Origin: CALAED01 sp937891035
GTDB taxonomy: Bacteria > Actinomycetota > Actinomycetes > Streptosporangiales > Streptosporangiaceae
NCBI GenBank assembly: GCA_035642125.1
Contig: DASQSZ010000414.1
Span: 1-6,415 of the forward strand
Direction: 5' to 3'
DNA length: 6,415 bases
Position numbers and translations under genes: made by a program. Below are positions 1 to 3,793 of the stretch, in pieces. How positions within the stretch are numbered: position 1 is the first letter of the stretch; each line of letters begins with the position of its first letter. Under the pieces are notes generated by a model. It had not been told where the DNA came from. It made no database searches and was given only the letters and a program-made list of their open reading frames with translations.

Positions 1-233
1 CCCGCCAGTCCGCCGTGGAGCGCGCGCGCTGCCCGTGGCGGGTGCGGGCGACGATATGGCTGCTCGACCGGGCCGGGCTGCTCAAACGGGTGTATCCGTT
101 CGACGCCGCTTTGCAGGTGGCCTTCGCCATCGCCCAGATCGGCTCGGTTCCCGAGGGTGAGGCCGAGGCTGAGGCGGAGCTGCTGGGCCTACTTGAAGCC
201 TGTGCCGACGCCTGCGTGGCGGCGTGCCGCTGA
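1..233 (+). CDS. 3' end of an unrecognised protein (partial, start outside window)
   Basis: The frame is open from the window edge to a TGA at 231-233, giving about 77 residues of C-terminus. Third codon positions are mostly G or C, as in the clear genes further on, so it is probably truly coding. The peptide has a basic, Trp-containing stretch (WRVRATIWLLDRAGLLKRVYPF), then an acidic Glu/Ala run, and ends in a Cys-containing helix (LEACADACVAACR). I do not recognise a family. A GTG at 15-17 could be a start, but no ribosome binding site can be judged there and the frame continues upstream, so truncation by the window edge is more likely. It converges on the XRE gene, whose stop lies 54 bp away; that 54-bp gap shows no strong terminator. 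The gene usually found immediately upstream of ftsY in many actinobacteria is smc, and this tail does not look like an SMC C-terminus. Confidence 0.55.
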   Translation, partial: RQSAVERARCPWRVRATIWLLDRAGLLKRVYPFDAALQVAFAIAQIGSVPEGEAEAEAELLGLLEACADACVAACR

Positions 234-287
234 GCGACGCGCCGGGCGCGATCGAGGCCGCGAGCGAGGGCCGCGCCGAGTGGTCGT

Positions 288-581
288 TCAGGCGGGTGCG
301 TGCTCGTTTGCCGGGCGCAACGTGATCTCAACGCGGGCGCCGAGGGCCGTGAGCACGCCGCAGAGGGTGCGGGGCGTGAGGGTCTCGCCGCCGGACAGGA
401 TCCGGCTCACCCTGCCGGTGGAGACGCCCATGGCGCCGGCCAGGTCGGCGCGGCTCACCTTGTGCTCGCGCATGTACCACGTGATCTCATTGAGCACGTC
501 GGGTGCCAGTTCGCCGGCTGACGTGTCGCCGACGTCGAACGGGGGTCGCTGGGCAGCGTGCCCATGCCGTCCACGTGCCAT
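288..581 (-). CDS. Small XRE-family helix-turn-helix transcriptional regulator
   Basis: A 97-residue protein with one XRE/Cro-type DNA-binding domain at about residues 30-88. The segment SRADLAGAMGVSTGRVSRIL (43-62) is the helix-turn-helix, followed by the SGGETLTPRTLCGVLTALG continuation typical of short XRE proteins and HigA-like antitoxins. Residues 1-28 are a polar, probably flexible arm. The ATG at 579-581 is chosen because GGGAGAGG lies 6 nt upstream. A TTG at 618-620 would add 13 residues but lacks such a site. No toxin-like partner is seen on the same strand: the next sequence downstream belongs to a convergent gene, and upstream lies the divergent ftsY. It therefore appears as a solitary regulator. 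The palindromic operator in its own promoter suggests autorepression. A specific function (stress, phage-like, orphan antitoxin) cannot be assigned from the sequence. Confidence 0.85.
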   Translation of the reverse strand: MARGRHGHAAQRPPFDVGDTSAGELAPDVLNEITWYMREHKVSRADLAGAMGVSTGRVSRILSGGETLTPRTLCGVLTALGARVEITLRPANEHAPA

Positions 582-587
582 GGGATG

Positions 588-595
588 CCTCTCCC
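588..595 (-). promoter_or_regulatory. Ribosome binding site of the XRE gene
   Basis: On the - strand this reads GGGAGAGG and lies 6 nt before the ATG at 579-581. It decides that start over the upstream TTG at 618-620. Confidence 0.7.
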
Positions 596-634
596 GCGTG
601 GCCGCGGTTTGCCGATCCAACGGATACTCGCCTC

Positions 635-663
635 ATCTTAGCTATGCCTAAACGTTTAGGCAA
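635..663 (-). promoter_or_regulatory. Sigma70-type promoter of the XRE regulator
   Basis: On the - strand TTGCCT (658-663) and TAAGAT (635-640) are separated by exactly 17 bp (641-657), a good housekeeping-type -35/-10 pair for an actinomycete. Transcription would start near 628, leaving a leader of roughly 46 nt before the ATG at 581. The promoter core is occupied by the palindrome at 645-662, so bound protein would block RNA polymerase. Assignment is by motif and spacing only. Confidence 0.6.
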
Positions 664-670
664 GCCTAAA
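645..670. promoter_or_regulatory. Palindromic operator with three alternating half-sites
   Basis: TGCCTAAACGTTTAGGCA (645-662) is a perfect 18-bp palindrome. A third half-site GCCTAAA follows at 664-670. The half-sites GCCTAAA (646-652), TTTAGGC (655-661) and GCCTAAA (664-670) therefore alternate in orientation at a constant 9-bp step and form two overlapping palindromes, centred between 653/654 and between 662/663. The array overlaps the -35 box and the spacer of the XRE promoter. The most economical reading is an autoregulatory operator for the adjacent XRE protein, perhaps also affecting the divergent ftsY. Binding by an unlinked regulator is equally possible. Confidence 0.6.
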
Positions 671-725
671 GGCGTGGTGGTGAAGGCGGCTGACACCGTG
701 CGGCGTCTGCGAGACTGGATGGGCT

Positions 726-1844
726 ATGGAATACGTGATCCTCGCCATCGTCGTCCTCGTCCTCGCCGTCCTCGCCGGCGGTGCCTTGCTGCTGCGGCCG
801 CGCCGGCGCGCCGGAGCTCGGCCGGAAGAGCCGTCGGCGACCACCACGCCGCAGGCCGCGGCGGGCGCGACGACAACGGCGCCGGCCGCGCCCCCGGCTC
901 CGGAGATCGAGCTGCCGCCGCCGTCCGCCGGCCGGCTGGTACGGCTGCGTGCCCGGCTGGCCCGCTCGCAGACCGCACTCGGCAAGAGCGTCCTGACCCT
1001 GTTGTCGCGCGACGTACTCGACGATGAGGTCTGGGACGAGGTCGAGGACACCTTGATCAGCGCTGATGTCGGCGTGGGGCCGGCCAGACAGATCGTCGAG
1101 GACCTGCGCACCAAGGTGAAGGTGCTGCGCAGCCGCACCCCTGAAGAGGTCAAGGCACTGCTCAAAGAAGAGCTGCTCAGGCACGTGGGCCCGGATCTGC
1201 CGCGCGCGTTGCGTACCGAACGAGACGACGACCGGCCGGCCGTGATCATGGTGGTCGGGGTCAACGGCACCGGCAAGACCACGACCTGCGGCAAGCTCGG
1301 CCGCGTACTCGTCGGCGACGGGCGCAGTGTGCTGCTCGGCGCCGCCGACACCTTCCGGGCCGCCGCCGTGGACCAGCTCGCCACCTGGGGCGCCCGGGTG
1401 GGCGCCGAGGTCGTCCGCAAGCAGGAGGGCGCCGACCCGGCCAGCGTCGCCTTCGAGGCGGTCCGGGCCGGCATCGACAAGAAGGTCGACGCCGTCATCA
1501 TCGACACGGCGGGCCGCCTGCACACCAAGACCGGGCTCATGGACGAGCTGGGCAAAGTCAAGCGCGTCATCGAAAAGCAGGCCGAGGTGGACGAGGTGCT
1601 GCTCGTCCTCGACGCGACGACCGGGCAGAACGGCATGCGCCAGGCCCAGGTGTTCGCCGAGGTCGTCGACGTCACCGGCATCGTGCTCACCAAACTCGAC
1701 GGCACCGCCAAGGGTGGCATCGTCGTCGCCGTGCAGCGCGAGCTTGGCGTCCCGGTCAAGCTGGTCGGCCTGGGCGAGGGGCCCGACGACCTCGCGCCGT
1801 TCGAGCCGGAGGCGTTCGTCGACGCGATCATCGGAGATGGGTGA
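726..1844 (+). CDS. ftsY: Signal recognition particle receptor FtsY
   Basis: FtsY is the SRP-GTPase that docks ribosome-nascent-chain-SRP complexes at the membrane and pairs with Ffh for reciprocal GTP hydrolysis. The protein has 372 residues. Residues 3-23 form one hydrophobic segment followed by RPRRR, an N-terminal membrane anchor as usual in actinobacterial FtsY. A Pro/Ala/Thr-rich linker runs over about 33-67. The N domain covers about 70-165 and the G domain about 170-372. GTPase motifs seen are the P-loop GVNGTGKTTT (178-187), DTFRAAA (208-214), DTAGR (260-264), TKLDGTAKGG (322-331) and GLGEGPDDL (348-356). An in-frame TGA at 681-683, with no ATG, GTG or TTG codon after it before 726, fixes the ATG at 726; the ribosome binding site there is poor. 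The gene is divergent from the XRE regulator, so its promoter should lie in 582-725, but I could not find a convincing forward one. There is no evident terminator before the amtB leader. All key residues are present. Confidence 0.98.
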   Translation: MEYVILAIVVLVLAVLAGGALLLRPRRRAGARPEEPSATTTPQAAAGATTTAPAAPPAPEIELPPPSAGRLVRLRARLARSQTALGKSVLTLLSRDVLDDEVWDEVEDTLISADVGVGPARQIVEDLRTKVKVLRSRTPEEVKALLKEELLRHVGPDLPRALRTERDDDRPAVIMVVGVNGTGKTTTCGKLGRVLVGDGRSVLLGAADTFRAAAVDQLATWGARVGAEVVRKQEGADPASVAFEAVRAGIDKKVDAVIIDTAGRLHTKTGLMDELGKVKRVIEKQAEVDEVLLVLDATTGQNGMRQAQVFAEVVDVTGIVLTKLDGTAKGGIVVAVQRELGVPVKLVGLGEGPDDLAPFEPEAFVDAIIGDG

Positions 1845-1908
1845 CCTCGGGGCTCCAGAACGCGAGCCGGTGCCCATGGCCTCTGACAACAGATCCGACT
1901 GAAGGTCC

Positions 1909-1977
1909 GAAACACGCTCGAAACACTTCGTCGTCGAGTTTCACACCGCCGAAACACGAGAGCCTCCCGGGTGAAAC
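1909..1977 (+). promoter_or_regulatory. Cluster of GAAAC elements upstream of amtB, candidate GlnR-binding region
   Basis: Five copies of GAAAC occur in 69 bp. Direct copies are at 1909-1913, 1920-1924, 1951-1955 and 1973-1977, and an inverted copy GTTTC is at 1938-1942. The first pair is spaced GAAAC-n6-GAAAC, an 11-bp step that also satisfies AC-n9-AC. Both patterns are described for the actinobacterial nitrogen regulator GlnR, which activates amtB-glnK-glnD in streptomycetes and mycobacteria. The copies at 1951 and 1973 are 22 bp apart, two such steps. The expected GTnAC partner half-sites are not clear, so the match is partial. A weak -10 candidate TTACAT lies at 2009-2014, with no good -35, which suits an activator-dependent promoter. 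The rest of the 205-bp gap (1845-2049) shows no gene. Confidence 0.5.
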
Positions 1978-2029
1978 CACCAGGCCGGAACCTCTTACGC
2001 AATCCGTCTTACATCCGCGTTCCGTGCCT

Positions 2030-2038
2030 AGGAGGGGG
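2030..2038 (+). promoter_or_regulatory. Strong ribosome binding site of amtB
   Basis: AGGAGGGGG precedes the ATG at 2050, with 11 nt between the last G and the start codon. The spacing is slightly long, but no other start codon lies between, so it supports 2050 as the start. Confidence 0.75.
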
Positions 2039-2049
2039 CTCTCTCCGAC

Positions 2050-3420
2050 ATGAAGATCGATACCGGGGCAACCGCCTGGATGATCGTGGCCACAGCGCTC
2101 GTCCTGTTCATGACACCTGGCCTGGCCTTTTTTTACGGGGGCATGACCCGGGCCAAGAGCGTACTCAACATGATGATGATGTCGTTCGTCAGCATCGTGA
2201 CGGTCACGGTCGCCTGGACCATCTATGGACACTCGCTCGCCTTCACCGACAACGGCAACTCCTTCCTCAACAAGTTCATCGGCGGCGGCAGCGCCATCGG
2301 GCTGCAGAGCATCCTGCAAAAGACGTGGCCCACCGGCACGGCCGACGGCACCAGCATTCCCACCCTGGTGTACTCGGCCTTTCAGTTGACGTTCGCCATC
2401 ATCACCGTCGCGCTGATCAGCGGCGCGATCGCCGATCGCGCCAAGTTCGGCGGCTGGGTGATCTTCTCGGCCGCGTGGGCGACGCTCGTCTACTTCCCCG
2501 TCGCCCACTGGGTGTGGGGCACGGGGTGGCTCAACTCGCTCGGCATCGAGGACTTCGCCGGCGGCACGGTCGTGCACGTCAACGCCGGTGCGGCGGCGCT
2601 GGCGCTGGCGTTCGTGCTCGGCCGGCGCAAGGGCTGGCCCAAGGAGCCCATGCGGCCGCACAACCTGCCGTTCGTGCTGCTCGGCGCGGCGATTCTGTGG
2701 TTCGGCTGGTTCGGGTTCAACGCGGGTTCTGAGATCGGTGTCGACGGCACCACGGCGCTCGCCTTCATGAACACCCAGATCGCCACCGCCGTCGCCGCCG
2801 GTGCCTGGATCCTGGTGGAGAAGTTCAGGGACGGGGCCCCGACCTCGCTCGGCATCGCCTCCGGCGCCGTCGCCGGACTGGTGGCCGTCACCCCGGCCTG
2901 TGGCTTCATCGACCCGTGGGCGGCGATCGTGCTCGGCTTCGTGGCCGGCGCCGGCTGCTCGTACGCGGTGGGCCTGAAGTACAAAGCGGGGTTCGACGAC
3001 TCGCTCGACGTGGTCGGCGTGCACCTGGTCGGCGGCGCGATCGGCGCCGTCTCGCTCGGCTTCATCGCCCGCTACCCGTTCCTCGACCAGCAAAGCCAGG
3101 GCCTGTTCTACGGTGACGGGTTCAAGCAACTGGGCCTGCAGGTGCTCGGCCCGGTCGTGGTCGGCGGATACTCGTTCGTCATGGCGTTTATCATCGGCAA
3201 GGTCATCGACAAGACCATCGGCTTCAGGGTCGAGGAAGAGGTCGAGGTCACCGGCATCGACGCGGTCGAGCACGCCGAGACCTCCTACGATCTGACCTCG
3301 GCCAGCACGGGCACCGGCGCCCTCGCCGCGGCCGTCGCCGCGAGCGCGAGCGCCACGGCGGCCGCCGCAGGTGGCGCCGACCGGTCCAAGCCCGGACAGA
3401 AGGTTGAGGCAGAGGCATGA
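2050..3420 (+). CDS. amtB: Ammonium channel AmtB (Amt/Mep/Rh family)
   Basis: A cytoplasmic-membrane ammonium transporter of 456 residues, normally a trimer with 11 transmembrane helices per subunit. The first helix begins at about residue 8, and no cleavable signal peptide is apparent. The family signature DFAGGTVVH lies at 168-176. By alignment to E. coli AmtB by eye (constant offset of 8) I assign the twin pore histidines as H176 and H325 (in DVVGVHLVGG), the Phe gate as F111 and F223, and the periplasmic ammonium-site residues as W156 and S227, with structural D168. The cytoplasmic tail (about 391-414, GFRVEEEVEVTGIDAVEHAE) corresponds to the segment that contacts GlnK. It is followed by an unusual Ala/Ser/Thr-rich low-complexity end (about 415-456). 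The stop overlaps the glnK start as ATGA, implying translational coupling. Expression is probably nitrogen-controlled through the GAAAC elements upstream. Confidence 0.98.
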   Translation: MKIDTGATAWMIVATALVLFMTPGLAFFYGGMTRAKSVLNMMMMSFVSIVTVTVAWTIYGHSLAFTDNGNSFLNKFIGGGSAIGLQSILQKTWPTGTADGTSIPTLVYSAFQLTFAIITVALISGAIADRAKFGGWVIFSAAWATLVYFPVAHWVWGTGWLNSLGIEDFAGGTVVHVNAGAAALALAFVLGRRKGWPKEPMRPHNLPFVLLGAAILWFGWFGFNAGSEIGVDGTTALAFMNTQIATAVAAGAWILVEKFRDGAPTSLGIASGAVAGLVAVTPACGFIDPWAAIVLGFVAGAGCSYAVGLKYKAGFDDSLDVVGVHLVGGAIGAVSLGFIARYPFLDQQSQGLFYGDGFKQLGLQVLGPVVVGGYSFVMAFIIGKVIDKTIGFRVEEEVEVTGIDAVEHAETSYDLTSASTGTGALAAAVAASASATAAAAGGADRSKPGQKVEAEA

Positions 3421-3755
3421 AGCTGATCACCGCGGTTATCAAGCCGTTCAAGCTCGACGACGTCAAGGCGGCGCTTGAGGCCTTCGGCGTGCGCGGGCTG
3501 ACGGTCAGCGAGGCCAGCGGCTACGGCCGGCAGAAGGGTCACACCGAGGTCTACCGCGGCGCGGAGTACCAAGTCGACCTGGTGCCCAAGCTGCGCGTCG
3601 AGGTGCTCGTCGATGACGATGACGTCGACGACGTCATCGACGTCGTCGTCAAGGCGGCGCAGACCGGCAAGATCGGCGATGGCAAGGTCTGGGCGGTCCC
3701 GGTCGACACCGTGGTCCGGGTCCGCACCGGCGAGGTCGGCGCCGAGGCGCTGTAG
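3417..3755 (+). CDS. glnK: PII nitrogen-regulatory signal protein GlnK/GlnB
   Basis: The product is a 112-residue PII protein, the usual length. PII trimers bind ATP/ADP and 2-oxoglutarate and convey nitrogen status to AmtB and other targets. The T-loop is at about 37-55, with the modification site Tyr51 in YRGAEYQV (46-53); in actinobacteria such as Streptomyces and Corynebacterium this tyrosine is adenylylated by GlnD rather than uridylylated. The B-loop signature TGKIGDGKVWAVPV is at 83-96, and Arg101 and Arg103 lie in the C-terminal nucleotide-binding loop. Gly35, Gly37 and Gln39 are in place for ligand binding. The ATG overlaps the amtB stop by 4 nt, and GAGG at 3406-3409 gives a ribosome site 7 nt upstream. 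Location directly after amtB favours the name glnK over glnB. The stretch VDDDDVDDVID (65-75) is more acidic than typical for the family. Confidence 0.97.
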   Translation: MKLITAVIKPFKLDDVKAALEAFGVRGLTVSEASGYGRQKGHTEVYRGAEYQVDLVPKLRVEVLVDDDDVDDVIDVVVKAAQTGKIGDGKVWAVPVDTVVRVRTGEVGAEAL

Positions 3756-3779
3756 CCGGTCGGGACAACGACGCGACCT

Positions 3780-3787
3780 GGGGAGAG
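3780..3787 (+). promoter_or_regulatory. Ribosome binding site supporting a TTG start for glnD
   Basis: GGGGAGAG lies 6 nt before the TTG at 3794-3796. No ATG or GTG exists in this frame between here and the GTG at 3866, which lacks such a site. It therefore favours the rare TTG start. Confidence 0.65.
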
Positions 3788-3793
3788 CCCGCC

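Noticed and set aside
582..620. Extension of the XRE protein to a TTG at 618-620
   Set aside because: The ATG at 579-581 has a good GGGAGAGG site 6 nt upstream. The TTG has none and would start very close to the predicted transcription start.
600..725. Forward promoter for ftsY (TTGCCG at 609-614 and others)
   Set aside because: No -10-like hexamer sits at acceptable spacing. A promoter must exist nearby but I cannot place it.
1851..1868. GGCTC/GAGCC hairpin just after ftsY as a terminator
   Set aside because: Only a 5-bp stem with an 8-nt loop and no T-run; too weak to call.
656..2002. Very long - strand open frames opposite ftsY (up to about 450 codons), and similar ones opposite amtB and glnD
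   Set aside because: They mirror the GC-rich codon bias of real + strand genes with complete conserved motifs. The antisense peptides are low-complexity Ser/Arg/Ala or Asp/His/Arg mixtures.
1841..2053. A 70-codon + strand frame that fills the ftsY-amtB gap with 4-nt overlaps at both ends (GTGA with ftsY, ATGA with amtB)
   Set aside because: The arrangement is striking, but only about 60% of its third codon positions are G or C, well below the neighbours. It holds a rare TTA codon, has no recognisable protein features, and lies across the GAAAC elements and the amtB ribosome site. It reads as regulatory DNA.
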